Notes: generated from the sequence alone by a model not told the origin. A stretch of DNA of 64,000 bases from Ahaetulla prasina (GCF_028640845.1 NC_080540.1:131158420-131222419); one strand, 5' to 3'; positions 1 through 10,642 are shown, numbered from the stretch's first letter. Numbers and translations: made by a program.

Positions 1-166
1 TCTGCTCTTATATGGTAAGCAACTTCTTGCTGCTTCTTCCTTGGTGTGGGTGTTACTATATTTCTGACATGAGTCTGGTCTTCTGCCCTTTGCAGGTTCA
101 TCCTTTATACCTTGATAAGGTATTTATGAAATACAAGAATATGGAGGGAGTAACTTTAAAATATGC

Positions 167-198
167 AAATGCTGTTAATCGTGTGTAATATAGAATAG
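167..198. repeat. 32-bp direct repeat, left copy
   Basis: These 32 bases recur without a mismatch at 403-434 and bracket the LINE fragment between them. The copy ends in tagaatag and merges with the pentanucleotide tail of that LINE. It is most simply a long target-site duplication. Confidence 0.8.
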
Positions 199-231
199 AA
201 TAGAATAGAATAGAATAGAATAGAATAGAAT
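188..231. repeat. (TAGAA)n microsatellite, LINE tail
   Basis: About eight perfect TAGAA units. It is the complement of the (ATTCT)n tail that ends this LINE family; the same tail is seen on the opposite strand at 32177-32240. Confidence 0.9.
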
Positions 232-402
232 TTTTTATTGGCCAAGTGTGATTGGACACACAAGGAATTTGTCTTTGGTGCATATGCTCTCAGGGTACAT
301 AAAAAGACAAGATACATTCGTCAAGAACCGTAAGGTACAACACTTAATGATAGTCATACGGTGCAAATAAGCAATCAAATCATACTAGGAAACAATCAAT
401 AT
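199..402 (-). mobile_element. 3' end of the (ATTCT)n-tailed LINE, 5'-truncated
   Basis: On the minus strand this is the 3' untranslated end of a non-LTR retrotransposon. It matches 36857-37215 (minus) and 31932-32240 (plus), sharing the segment just before the tail that reads ggccaagtgtgattgg on the plus strand. Exact 32-bp repeats flank it. The tail type recalls the CR1/L3-group LINEs of snakes reported to seed pentanucleotide microsatellites; that assignment is from memory of the family, not a search. Confidence 0.75.
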
Positions 403-434
403 AAATGCTGTTAATCGTGTGTAATATAGAATAG
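403..434. repeat. 32-bp direct repeat, right copy
   Basis: Identical to 167-198. It sits between the truncated LINE end on its left and the (TTTA)n tail of an L3-like LINE on its right. Confidence 0.8.
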
Positions 435-843
435 GATTTATTTATTTATTTATTTATTTTGTCACAACATCATACAAAAAGATTATATAGTATATACACA
501 TATAAACATATATAGGAAGAAGAAAAGAAAAACAATAGGACAGGAACGGTAGGCACATTTGTGCGCTTATGCACGCCCCTTATGGTCCTCTTAGGAATGG
601 GGTGAGGTCAATAGTAGAAAGTTTTTGGTTAAAGCTTTTAGGATTATGGGAAGAGACCACAGAGTCAGGTAAAGTATTCCAAGCACTGATGATTCTGTTG
701 CAGAAGTCATATTTTCTGCAATCTAGATTAAAGCGGTTTACATTAAGTTTAAATCTATTGGTTGCCCTTGTATTATTGCAATTAAAGCTGAAGTAGTCTT
801 TGACAGGAAGGACATTACAATAGATGATTCTGTGAGTTAACAA
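435..843 (-). mobile_element. L3-like LINE 3' end (ORF2 C-terminus, 3' UTR, (AAAT)n tail)
   Basis: The minus-strand frame at 580-843 encodes the last ~87 residues of a CR1/L3-type ORF2. Recognisable pieces are LTHRIIY near the start, YDFCN in the middle and LTPFLRG at the stop. The 3' UTR contains cctaccgttcctgtcctatt and ends in (AAATA)n at 435-465. Related copies in this window: 3077-3485, 15232-15500, 19311-19625, 26846-29935, 47619-48655, 49160-50022 and 58395-59635. It is 5'-truncated and cannot move itself. Confidence 0.9.
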
Positions 844-1165
844 GCAACAAAGTTACAGTCATATAGTCATAAGTGCAAGGAGATGGGTGATGGGAACGAT
901 GAAAAGATTAATAGTAATGCAGACTTAGTGAATAGTTTGACAGTATTGAAGGAATTATTTGTTTAGCAGAGTGATGGCATTCGGGAAGAAACTGTTCTTG
1001 TGTCTAGTTGTTCCAGTGTGCAGTGCTCTGTAGCGTCGTTTTAAGGGTAGGAGTTGAAATATTTTATGTCCAGGATGTGAGGGGTCTGTAAATATTTTCA
1101 CAGCCCTTTTTTTGACTCATGCAGTATACAGGTACCAATAGTTGGTAGCTATTGTTTATACTTTA
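844..1165 (-). mobile_element. (ATTCT)n-tailed LINE, ORF C-terminus and start of 3' UTR
   Basis: On the minus strand this encodes the end of a non-LTR ORF, with DPSHPGHK and HKNSFFPNAITLLNK recognisable in one frame, then the 3' UTR. The same C-terminus is clearer at 63481-63605. In element coordinates it picks up about 10 bases after the point where 199-402 stops, so the two pieces may be one copy split by the L3-like LINE and the repeated 32-mer. Confidence 0.7.
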
Positions 1166-1922
1166 TATATTGTATATACTATAAGGAATTAATGTTTTTT
1201 AAAAAATGGCTTATGCTTATGTCCACTTTATTATATGGAAGTGGGAGCTGACTACATCAAGAGAAACAGAAAATAAAGAGGAAGGCAGTGGGAAGGGGAT
1301 ATTTTAAATGTATGTGATAAAATAAGTGACAGGTTCATAAGTGTGAACTGGAAGAACTTCAGTGATGTACTTTTGTTATCCCCAACTAGGAGTGAGATGT
1401 GTCTTTTCACACAATCTCACTTTCCTTATTCATGCCTTATCTTGTGCCTATGGAGATTTTCAGTTGTCCAGTACATGGAGGTCGCAAAGGTGCTTTGTTT
1501 TAAAAGGCCTTTTGAAAGAAAGCACCTTTAGGACCTTATCCTGTGATAACTTCAGTTGCTTTACCCCTAGAAATCCATTTTCCTACTTTAACAAGGAGCT
1601 TGCCAGCATTTCATGCTCTGGGAACACCTCCCTACATTTAAGTACTTTAATTTGCCAACAGATTATATTTGGAGATCACTTCTTGGCCTATCCACATTTG
1701 GTACTGAGGTCTGTTACTGGATTGCACTCAGAGATTGTCCCTTTACTACTTGTATTTAGGTGCTAAATTTGTCACTCAATTGTCAACTCCGGGCATATTT
1801 CTTCCAGGTATTCTGCATGTCTTTATAACAATCATCCATTTCAATCTCTAAAACATGGCCACTTTCTCCATTGGCCTATCAGTCAGTTAAGCTGTATTAG
1901 GTGTGTCTTGGGTACTCTACAT
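1166..1922. other. no recognised feature
   Basis: Unique-looking sequence. The 134-residue open frame at 1362-1766 has no domain, no plausible splice context and an ordinary random composition; I do not call it a gene. Confidence 0.6.
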
Positions 1923-2002
1923 CAATATTTCTCAACCTTTGTTGGGAAATTCTGGGAGTTAAAGTCCATATTTCTTAAAACTCCTGAGGTTGAGAAACAC
2001 TG
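1923..2002. mobile_element. hAT MITE, palindromic type, degraded
   Basis: The ends read caatatttctcaacc and ggttgagaaacactg, an inverted repeat of the cag-ggtctccaacctt MITE class seen at 5302, 10643 and 13934. The centre holds the shared tctgggagttaaagtcc block. The flanking 8-mers match poorly, so the copy is old. Confidence 0.6.
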
Positions 2003-3076
2003 CACAGATTATCGATGTTATGTACCTTGTATATATGGGTTTTTTTTTAAATAGAAAGGCTTGCTTTTTCAGCCATTCTTGCTTCTCCCTTTCATTAGCT
2101 TGTAGGATACCATACAACTGATTACATTTGGAGTTGGGTAAGGATTAGCACAACACAGTCTATGGGGAAGGATACACTCACAAGCATATTAGAATTTGGC
2201 TAAGCGCCCTTCTTTTCATCACTTTCTACAGCACTTATTGGATTAGCAGGTTCACACAAAACTCTGAATCCTTAACTGAACCTCTAGTTACAACTATGCA
2301 AAACATGTCTTTTTTTCCCTTTTAATGTTTCTTTGAGTAAATTCTGAACATAACCTTTAAGAATCAAGCAAAATTAAACTCTTTTTAATTGGTTAAATGA
2401 GTGGTTATGATTAAGGATTAAACCCAAGTCATAATTATGAAATTTGGCATCCTAAAGGGAGAAAGAAGGGAGAAAGGAGACAATGGGAAAATTCAGTGAA
2501 GCTCAAGGACTTTTTTTTAAAGCTCAAGATATCTGACAATGCAATATCATCTCAAGAGTTTCTCCTTCTAATTGGTCCACTCGTACCAATTCTTAATCTA
2601 TAGCCAAGCCAATTTATTGTTGTGATTGTCTAACTTTCCATTTGTCTGAACCATCACAAATTAAACTATTCACATAATGAATGTACTTTAATTCTCAGTT
2701 TTCAATGTCACTCTTTTTGATCTTTTGTCAAGAGCATCTGGATTGAAGCTGCATTAATTATTTGCAAGATCTGATAAAGGATAGAAGGGGAAAGAAAAGA
2801 AAGAGTTAAAATTATCTGCAGTTTTTCATTATGGTGTATCTGGCAAAAACAGCCTTTTTGGCCTCTCAGTTTGGTTGTAAAGAGAGAATGAAAAGTAACC
2901 TAATTGCAGAACAAGTCCATGAAGGCTGAGTGAATGGTTTGAGAAGGAAATCTGTAAAAGCCATGGTTGGATTGAGTTGATTAAATCTTCAAAAAGAGAA
3001 AGCAGTTTTTTTTTAAAGGCAGTATACATGATTGAAGCAAGGACAGTTTGCAAAGACAAAAAAATATGAAGATTAT
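2003..3076. other. no recognised feature
   Basis: AT-rich sequence with short poly-T runs and no repeat, exon or RNA gene that I can recognise on either strand. Confidence 0.6.
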
Positions 3077-3485
3077 TATTATTATTTTATTTATTTGTCA
3101 AGCATATATAAGATAACAGGTAAAAGTACAAACATAATTTGAATACATGAAAAGAGTATGAGTAAAAAGGAATATTAGGACAGGGACAGTAGGCACGCTG
3201 GTGCTCTTATGTATGCCCCTTACAGACCTTTTAGGAATGGGGTGAGGTCAACAGTAGATAGTTTAAGTTTTGGGGGTTTGGGGAAGAAACCGCAGAGTCA
3301 GGTAGTGCATTCCAGGCATTGACCACTCTATTGTTGAAGTCATATTTTCTGCAATCAAATTTGGAGCAGTTTACCTTGAGTTTGTATCTATTATTTGCTC
3401 GTGTATTGTTGTGGTTGAAGCTGAAGTAGTCATTGACAGGTAGGACATTGTGGCAGATAATTTTATGTACTACGCTTAGGTCAGA
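3077..3485 (-). mobile_element. L3-like LINE 3' end, divergent subfamily
   Basis: The minus frame at 3231-3563 reads through the same ORF2 C-terminus as 435-843 (NVLPVNDYFSFN, then KYDFNNRVVNAWN), with several substitutions and a frame break before the stop. The tail is (AATAA)n at 3077-3100. The 3' UTR differs enough from the 435-843 copy to be an older subfamily. Confidence 0.85.
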
Positions 3486-3778
3486 GGAATAGAAAAAGAA
3501 AGAGAAAAATGTTATTAGGTGAAGTTCTGCCTTCCGTTTAGCAGTGAGAATATTGACCATCACCTAGACTTGCACTTGGTTGATAGTCTCGTCTCCAACC
3601 CCCATCCGAAAGACTGCACAAATGAGGTAAATGAATCTGTTCCTCTCCAGCTATAGCTAAAGTGGCCAATGAGTCACAGAGCCCTGCAGCCAGATGGGAA
3701 AGTTTGTCCCTCAGCTCAACTACAAGGCCAATTGGCACCCAGCTGACTGCTGAGTTTTGAAGGCTTCTCTTCCCTATG
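3486..3778. other. no recognised feature
   Basis: Unclassified sequence between the LINE end and the hAT element. The 66-residue frame at 3538-3738 (minus) has no recognisable domain. Confidence 0.5.
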
Positions 3779-3786
3779 CCCTAGAA

Positions 3787-4325
3787 CAGTAATGGTTAAC
3801 CTTTTGGGCTTACCATATCAAAAATTTGGAAAATGCCTAACTTGGCTTTGCTGATGTGCCACCTCCCACAACCCTCCCCCCCAAATTATTTATATGTTCA
3901 TTTGTTTTTTTAAAAAAATACAGCCCAATCATATGTGCAATCCCAGGACCTGCTGCATGCCCCTTACCTTTAAACAATGTTCTTCTTATGATGACAAGCT
4001 CCTGCAGCCTATCCAAGGTAGCTCTGGGTTGCAGAGCCTTTGTTCTTGAAGAAGTTTTGGAGAATACTTTTTCCTGGTCTTTGCAGCCTCTGAAAGCCAC
4101 ACAAAAGCAGGCCCCCATTCTCCTATGATTTTTGGAGGCTCCGAGGCTGAGGCCATGCAGCTGCATACTCCATTCATGTGTGGCCTCTGCAGCTTTGAAA
4201 ATCATGTGAGAACCAGGCATGTTTTTGAGATCAGTTGTTGTTGGGTATTGGTGAATGCTGAAGTCTCACCCCAAAGGTTCTGGTGTGTCACTTTTGACAT
4301 TTTTGCTGTAGGTTTTCTGTTGCTG
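3787..4325. mobile_element. non-autonomous hAT element (539 bp)
   Basis: It begins cagtaatggttaacc and ends ggttttctgttgctg. It is flanked by ccctagaa (3779-3786) and gcctagaa (4326-4333), an 8-bp TSD with one mismatch, as expected for hAT transposons. The near-terminal gtgtcacttttgacat is typical of this family in reptiles. No transposase remains; the 127-residue minus frame inside is incidental. Confidence 0.75.
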
Positions 4326-4333
4326 GCCTAGAA

Positions 4334-4793
4334 GGTCCACGTAGAACATCCTGGGTTGCGTTATCACTGAAAACACTACTTTTGTGGTGTGATGCTCTAG
4401 ACCAGCTTCAATCTGCTTCAGTGGTAGGTTGGCAAGAATGAGACAGTGGCAACGGTCGCAAGAGCAGGCCCTTGAGAAATGGAGATAACAATATTTCGTT
4501 TTTAAAATGTTCTACCTTTAATTTCTTTGGCTCTTTCTTGCTTCTTTTCTGTGGCTTCTATAACATTACTTACCCCAAGAGAAAATAGCAAGGTGAGTAA
4601 ATACATATTTAGGTAAAAATATTACAACACAATTATGAGATTAGTTCAGTATAATCTTGATATTTTAATTACATTACATTTGGTCTGATTAAAGTGAGAT
4701 TAATGTCCCAGTAAGTAAATATACCTAAAGTTATTTCTTAAAATAAAAAAAAAGTTATATTTGTACAGTTATTGCCTAAAGATGCTATTTGCC
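4334..4793. other. no recognised feature
   Basis: Mostly AT-rich sequence of unknown origin, with no exon or RNA gene seen. Confidence 0.5.
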
Positions 4794-4798
4794 CTAGG

Positions 4799-5506
4799 TG
4801 TTCTGTTTCAAGGTTGCTGATATACATACACAGGTATTCAAAGCTGACAGATTTATTACAGTTTTAGGCAGATAACAGGAGACATGTTTTGAGTCACTTG
4901 CTTAGCACAAAAGCTTGCCAGAAAGGAGCCCAATACAGTCCAAGAAACAAAAGCTTAGTCCAAATACGTCCTAAGAGTGGCAGGATGCAAATAGGGTAGT
5001 CAGCTGGTCCAAAGGCCAAGAATCATGAACAAGATGCAAGGGCTAAAAAGTCAATTGGTTGTCTCTAGAAAGCAAAAGGGCTAACTAATTCTCTAACTAA
5101 CTAATTGTCTCTAGAAAGCAAAAGGGCTAACTAAGCTGGCTGCAACTGCACTTGTCTCCTGTTTTGCCTAATGAGGAGTCTCATTGAGGAACATTGGTTT
5201 GGTCACCTCTGGATTTGCCTAGACTAGGGGCTTGAGTGTTGCACCTCTTCATCTAACTGCTCCAGCTGAACAGGGGATGCTTGTGGCTGATCAGCCTAGA
5301 CCAGGGTCCCAACCAGCAAAGCTGGCTGAGGGACTCTAGGAGTTGAAGTCCACAAGTCTTAAAGGGACCAAGGTTGGAGACCTCTGGCCTAGACCGAATC
5401 CTGGTTTCTTGTTTCCTGAGGCTGACCATCTTGAAGTACAGGCTGAACTGGAGCAACGTTGTCAGATTCCAGGTTAGAGTCAGACTGTGAATCATGGCTT
5501 ATAACA
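4799..5506 (-). mobile_element. retroviral-type solo LTR (minus strand)
   Basis: Read on the minus strand the segment starts TGTTATAAGCC and ends GAAACAGAACA, the canonical TG..CA. A polyadenylation signal AATAAA lies near 4852-4857. The flanks ctagg (4794-4798) and ctacg (5507-5511) form a 5-bp TSD with one mismatch. No internal gag-pol remains, so it is a solo LTR from recombination between two LTRs. A hAT MITE sits inside at 5302-5386, and a ~30-bp motif is duplicated at 5057 and 5104. It ends like the LTRs at 6734 and 8321, but the bodies differ. Confidence 0.7.
5302..5386. mobile_element. palindromic hAT MITE (85 bp)
   Basis: Flanked by perfect 8-bp TSDs gcctagac at 5294-5301 and 5387-5394. 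It ends ccaaggttggagacctctg and has a shortened left arm. It lies inside the LTR at 4799-5506, so it is younger than that LTR. Confidence 0.85.
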
Positions 5507-5511
5507 CTACG

Positions 5512-5875
5512 TTCAAAATTGCAATCGGATGAGTTGTGGTTTTCGGGTAGAAAAATGGTACGGAGAAGGAGAAAGAGTTTACTGTTCCTCTTCCTATCTT
5601 ACTCATCTGTCTCTGTTATTTTGTTCTTTCATCTGCTGTTTTTTTTAAAAAACAAAGTGGAGTGAGCTTCTTAGGAATGAGTGAATTGTGCATTTAAAAA
5701 CATATTTATTTAGTTTGCACATTCTCAGCCTTGATCCTGAACTTTCTGCAACTTTGTGCAATCCACAGGTAGACCTTGGGTGATGATAGCAATTGGGACT
5801 GTCATTTCCCAAGTTCTACAGCATGATGTTATGTTACTACATCATTTATTGATGGCAATCTCTGTAGTTCCCATT
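5512..5875. other. no recognised feature
   Basis: Unclassified; no domain in any frame. Confidence 0.5.
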
Positions 5876-6278
5876 GCTTTTTTTTTTGTATTTTGTTTTA
5901 CACAAACACATAATACATCAGTCCTTCCATGTGTCATCTCAGTGTTTCTTCAATAACTTCTTCTTTTTGGTTACTCCACCTATCTTCATTTCTTCCCTTA
6001 TAGTTTCCATTTCTCTATTACAATACTTCCCCCCCAAATACAATACATTTACTATAATGTTCTCTTATTAAAATATCAAAATCTTTATCTATTTCTCTCT
6101 TCTAACCAATCATAAAATTTCCTCTTATCTTAAAATATTGCGTATCTTCTCTCTCTTTAATCATCAAGGTTAACCTACTCATTTCTGTGCAGTCCAAATT
6201 TTTTTAAATTTTTTCCCCTTCCAAAAGAATTTTCTTTGCTTTCCATCTTTGTGCAAATACTATCCTCGCTGCAGTTAT
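5876..6278 (-). mobile_element. L1 LINE, ORF2 C-terminal and 3' piece
   Basis: On the minus strand the right edge encodes an L1-like ORF2 tail (TAARIVFAQRWKAKKIL, broken by several stops further on). This continues the L1 piece at 9025-9720, which stops at RYLIIHI. The two pieces therefore look like one L1 copy split by the CR1 at 6279-9024. Confidence 0.6.
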
Positions 6279-6733
6279 TATATAATAACTGAGTTGGAAG
6301 GGACCTTGGAGGTCTTCTAGTCGAACCCCCCAGGCAGGAAACCCTACACCATTTCAGACAAATGGTTATCCAACATTTTCTTAAAAATTTCCAGTGTTGG
6401 AGTATTCACAACTTCTGCAGGCAAGTTATTCCACTTATTGATTGTTCTGTCAGGAAATTTATCCTTAGTTCTAAGTTGCTTCTCTCCTTGATTAGTTTCC
6501 ACCCATTACTTCTTGTTCTACCCTCAGGTGCTTTGGAGAATAGTTTGACTCCCTCTTCTTTGTGGCAACCCCTGAGATATTGGAACACTGCTATCCTGTC
6601 TCCCCTAGTCCTTCTTTTCATTAAACTAGACATACTCAGTTCCTGCAGCCGTTCTTCATATGTTTTAGCCTCCAGTCCCCTAATCATCTTTGTTGCTCTT
6701 CTCTGCACTCTTTCTAGAGTCTCAACATCTTTT

Positions 6734-7305
6734 TGTTCTGTCCCCACACCTCAGTCCAGGAGGCATGAGAAATGACTCAATTAGCCGGCAATTGAGTCCA
6801 CGGCAGCTATCAGCTCTGGCAGCAACCCAGCAAGTGTCTGCCAAGGTTTTTCTGTTATCTTTCTTGATGCCGGCGTGTCAACCAGGAAGTCAGGGATAAA
6901 CAGCACTTCAGCTCAAGTTCTCTCCAGGCGGTTGGATTTGTTCGTCATGAAGCAGTATAGCAGCCCCTCCTGCTTTTATACCTGTGGGGTGTGGCTCCGT
7001 GACTCAGCCCTTTCTAGGCCTGCCCCACCCCTGCTTCTGTTGTTCCCGCCTCTCTCGTCTACGAAACCTGGGATCTAACCAGGACTGATTGTCCTCAGCT
7101 GGGTCTGGAAGCATTTCCTGGACGGGGGGAGATACAGGAGACAGAGGCCTCGCCACCTCTTCCACCTGGCCTGCCTCTGGCTCCTGGAGCTGAACCAGAG
7201 AGGCCGGCCCTGCAGAAGGGAGCCCTGAAAGCCCTTCCCCCTCACTCTCTGAGTCACTCTCTGGCAGAGGGCCAGGCCTGGGCCGGGGGGACTGGAGCCA
7301 CAACA
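6734..7305 (-). mobile_element. solo LTR of an endogenous retrovirus (minus)
   Basis: On the minus strand it starts TGTTGTGGCTCCAG and ends GGGGACAGAACA. TSDs are ctttt at 6729-6733 and 7306-7310, a perfect 5-bp pair. A TATA box (ggtataaaagcagg on the minus strand) lies near 6980, so U3 covers about the first 320 bp. The LTR at 8321-8940 is the same family in the opposite orientation. U3 is G+C-rich and holds an open frame of about 100 codons (see findings). No internal viral genes are left. Confidence 0.9.
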
Positions 7306-8320
7306 CTTTTTTACATCATGGCGACCAAAACTGAATGCAATATTCCAAGTGTGGCCTTACTAAGGCATTATAAAGTGGTATTAACACTTCACGTGATCTT
7401 GATTCTGTCCCTCCGTTTATGCAGTCCAGAACTGTGTTGTCTTTTTTGGCAGTTGCTGCACACTGCTGGCTCATATCTAAATGGTTGTCCACTACGACTC
7501 CAAGATCCCTCTCACAGTTACTACTATTGAGCAAGGTACCACATATCCAGTATCTGTGCATTTTGTTTTTTTAGCCTAAATGTAGAACCTTACTTTTTTC
7601 ACTGTTGAATTTCATTTTGTTAGATAGCGCCTAATGTTCAAGTCTGTCAAGATCCTTCTGTATCTTGAGCCTATCTTCTGGAGTGTTGGCTATTCCTGTC
7701 AGCTTGGTGTCATCTGCAAATTTGATGAGTTCCCCATCTATCCCCTCGTCCAAGTCATTGATGAAGATGTTGAAGAGTACTGGGCCTAAAACAGAGCCTT
7801 GGGGTACTCCACTGCATACCTCCCTCCATGTGGATGTAGTTCCGTTGAGGACTACACGTTGAGTGCGGTTGGTCAGCCGGTTACGAATCCATCTGGTGTG
7901 GTGCTGTCTAATCCACATTTTTCTACTTTATCTTGTAGTAGGTTATGGTCTACTTTATCAAATGCTTTGCTGAAGTCCAAGTAAATTATATCGACAGCAT
8001 TCCTCTTGTCCACTAATTTTGTCATTTTGTCAAAGAATGCAATAAGGTTAGTCTGGCATGAACTGTTTTTGACAAACCCATGTTAACTTTTGGTTATTTG
8101 TTTGCTTCTAGGTGCTTGCTGATTTGTTGCTTGATTATCTTTTCCAAAAACTTCCCTGGTATTGAGGTCAGGCTGATAGGTCTGTAGTTTCCTGGATCTA
8201 TTTTTTCCCATTTTTTGAAGAAGGGAACTACATCAGCTCTTTTCAGTCCTCTGGCAGTTCCCCGGTGCTTCAGGATCTTTGAAAGTTATAGTTCAGTGGT
8301 TCTGAGATCTCGTCTGCCAG

Positions 8321-8940
8321 TGTTGTGGCTCCAGCCCCACCCCACCCCCAGGCCTGGCCCCCTGCCAGAAAGTGACTCAGAGAGTGAGGGGGAAGGGCCA
8401 TCAGGGCTGCCCTCTGCAGGGCCGGCCTCTCTGGCTCAGCTCCAGGAGCCAGAAGCAGGCCAGGTGGAGGAGGTGATGAGACCTCTGTCTCCTGTATCTC
8501 CCCCTGCCCAGGTAATGGTTCCAGACCCAGCTGTGGACAATCAGTCCTGGTTAGATCCCAGGTTTTGTAGACAAGAGAGGCGGGAACAACAAAAGAAGGG
8601 GTGGGACAGGCCTAGAGAGTGCTGAGTCATGGAGCCACACCCCACAGGGTATAAAAGCAGGAGAGGCTGCTCTACTACTTTGTGACGGACAAAATAAACT
8701 GACTGGAGAAAACTTGAGCTGAACTATTTGACTGAGCATTTGGCCTGGATTGCTGTTTGTTCCTGACTTCCTGGTTGCTCCAGTAACGAGCTTCTGTGAC
8801 ACCGGCATCAGGGAAGATAAAGAAAACCTTGGCAGACGATCGCTGGTTTGCTGCCAGAGCTGATAGCTGCCATGGACTAAATTGCTGGCTAATTGAGTCA
8901 GTTCACGTGTCTCCCGGACTGAGATGTGGGGGACAGAACA
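8321..8940 (+). mobile_element. solo LTR of the same retroviral family (plus)
   Basis: Starts TGTTGTGGCTCCAGC and ends GGGGGACAGAACA, with perfect 5-bp TSDs gccag at 8316-8320 and 8941-8945. TATA box gggtataaaagcag at 8648; AATAAA at 8691-8696 marks R. The family is shared with 6734-7305, but the TSDs differ, so these are two separate insertions into one CR1. U3 is open from the first bases to a stop at 8625. Confidence 0.9.
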
Positions 8941-9024
8941 GCCAGTTCCTTCAGAACCTTGGGGTGTAATCCATCCAGTCCTGGTGATTTGAACTCGTCT
9001 AGGGTAGAACTCGTCTAGGGTAGA

Positions 9025-9720
9025 TGATATATGAATAATCAAATACCTGTATACATTTTCTTTATTAATTTTCTCTGGTAGGATACCCAGTAGGAACAGC
9101 TCTGGTTTTAAATCAATAAGTTGTTGGGTCATTTCCTCTAGCCAACTCTTAATTCTATTCCAATAGACTCTAGCTTCTGAACATGTCCACCACATATGAT
9201 AATAAGATCCTTGTATTTGATGACATTTCCAACATTTAGCTGATTTGTCTTTAAATATTTTTGCCAATTTTTCAGGAGGCATATGCCATCTATAAAACAT
9301 TTTATATTGATTCTTTTTATAAGCTGTCAACATTGTTAATTTATAATTCTTTCCCATAACTGTTGCCATCTATCAAGTTCAATTGAGTATCCACATTTTT
9401 TTACCCAAGCAATCATTGTTTCCTTTTCTTGTTCTTCTTCCAATTCCATACTAAGTAAAAAATTGTAATTTTTAAAAATTATTTTCTCCTCTGTTCCCAT
9501 GAGTATCCTATCCAACTCTGTCATTTCTAAGTAAAAATCATATAATCTTAAATCTTTTTCATAACTTGCTTGAATTTGCATATACATATACCAGTCTATC
9601 ATGATCCCTTGTTCTTCCAGTTCTTGTTTTTCTTTCAGCTCTCCCTTATCCGTAAATATAGCTTTATATCTAAAAATCTTTCCAAAATTAACCATATTTG
9701 GGTGTATCAATGCTTCTATT
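9025..9720 (-). mobile_element. L1 LINE, ORF2 C-terminal region
   Basis: Minus frames at 9336-9710 and 9025-9369 encode the distal part of L1 ORF2. Marks include FYRWHMPPEKLAKIFKD, the CWKCH cysteine motif, YYHMWWTCSEARVYW and PELFLLGILPEKI. A frame break near 9350 separates the two. The left edge is cut by the CR1, with its continuation at 5876-6278; the right edge is at the SINE. Confidence 0.85.
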
Positions 9721-9721
9721 G

Positions 9722-10003
9722 TTATTTATTTATTTATTTATTTTATTTATTTGCATTTATATCCCGCCCTTCTCCGAAGACTCAGGGCGGCTTACACTAT
9801 GTTAAGCAATAGTCTTCATTCTATTTGTATATTTATATACAAAGTCAACTTATTGCCCCCCCAACAATCTGGGTCCTCATTTTACCTACCTTATAAAGGA
9901 TGGAAGGCTGAGTCAACCTTGGGCCTGGTGGGACTTGAACCTGCAGTAATTGCAAGCAGCTGTGTTAATAACAGACTGTCTTACCAGTCTGAGCCACCAG
10001 AGG
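9722..10003 (-). mobile_element. tRNA-derived SINE with L2-like tail (minus)
   Basis: On the minus strand the head reads cctctggtggctcag (box A region) followed by ggttcaagtcccacc (box B), so it derives from a tRNA. The 3' end, ccgccctgagtcttcgg..gaagggcgggatataaat plus (AAATA)n, is nearly the end of the L2 copies here (e.g. 45120-45160). Sharing an end with L2 implies that L2 machinery mobilised it. A second copy is at 24356-24628 (plus). Confidence 0.85.
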
Positions 10004-10371
10004 TTATGGTTGATAACCATTTTGGAATTTCCCATTGCTTTTGTTAAGCAGGAATGTGAGTTGTTAAGCAAAGACTGGTGGGAAGGTGCAGGAGTCCAGG
10101 CAATCATGGCTGTGGCTGAGTGCTACAAACGGGGTACCACAGGTGAGTACACTACCAAGTGCAGGTGTTGGGTGCTACGGAATGCAGGTGGGTGAGTAAG
10201 TGCCTTGCAGGTGCTGTGGGCAGATAGGCAGACAGTTGAAAAAGTGGCAGGATTAGAAGTGATTTGTGTGATGATTTGTCACCCCCTGCCAAAATCCCAA
10301 ATGATTTTGACTGCAGGGAAGGTCACAAATGGTGATCACATGACGGCATGATGGTCAACTGTTATAGCAAT

Positions 10372-10608
10372 AGCACTTAGCACTAAGACTTATATACAGC
10401 TTCACAGTGCTTTACAGCCCTCTCTAATCGGTTTACAGAGTCAGCTTATTGCCCCAAACAATTTGGGTCCTCATTTTACCCATCTCGGAAGGATGGAAGG
10501 CTGAGTCACCCTTGAGCCTGGTGAGATTCGATCTGCCAAATTGTAGTCAGCCGGCAGTCAGCAGAAGTAGCCTGCAGTACTGCACGCTAACCACTGCACC
10601 ACCGAGGC
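10372..10608 (-). mobile_element. tRNA-derived SINE, second type (minus)
   Basis: Minus strand: head gtggtgcagtggttagc (box A), a degenerate box B cagatcgaatctcacc, and a body ending ctgtatataagtcttagtgctaagtgctattgctat. It shares the middle part (tgactcagccttccatcc, aaaatgaggaccca) with the SINE at 9722-10003 but has a different 3' end. Another copy is at 62804-63480. Confidence 0.8.
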
Positions 10609-10642
10609 TTGTAATTGCAAGCTGGTTGCCAAGGGTCTAAAT

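Larger units (their letters stand above)
6279..9024 (-). mobile_element. CR1 LINE, RT to 3' end, interrupted by two solo LTRs
   Basis: Minus-strand frames give a bird-type CR1 reverse transcriptase in order: NYRPISLTS (~8180), [21 protein letters not shown] and FADDTKL (7631-7918), the thumb (7316-7561) with LVRPHLEYCIQFWSP, and the C-terminus LERVQRRATKMIRGLE (6406-6747). The 3' end at 6279 has the cttccaactcagttatt tail typical of CR1. Two LTRs at 6734-7305 and 8321-8940 interrupt it. There are frame breaks and a short tandem duplication at 9000-9020; the copy is dead. It lies in the same orientation inside an L1. Confidence 0.9.

Noticed and set aside
1362..1766. 134-residue open frame
   Set aside because: No domain, no splice signals and no repeat origin; the length is within chance for this much sequence.
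7004..8625. Host gene encoding the acidic U3 frame
   Set aside because: The two frames lie wholly within LTRs with their own TSDs; they are retroviral or chance, not host exons.
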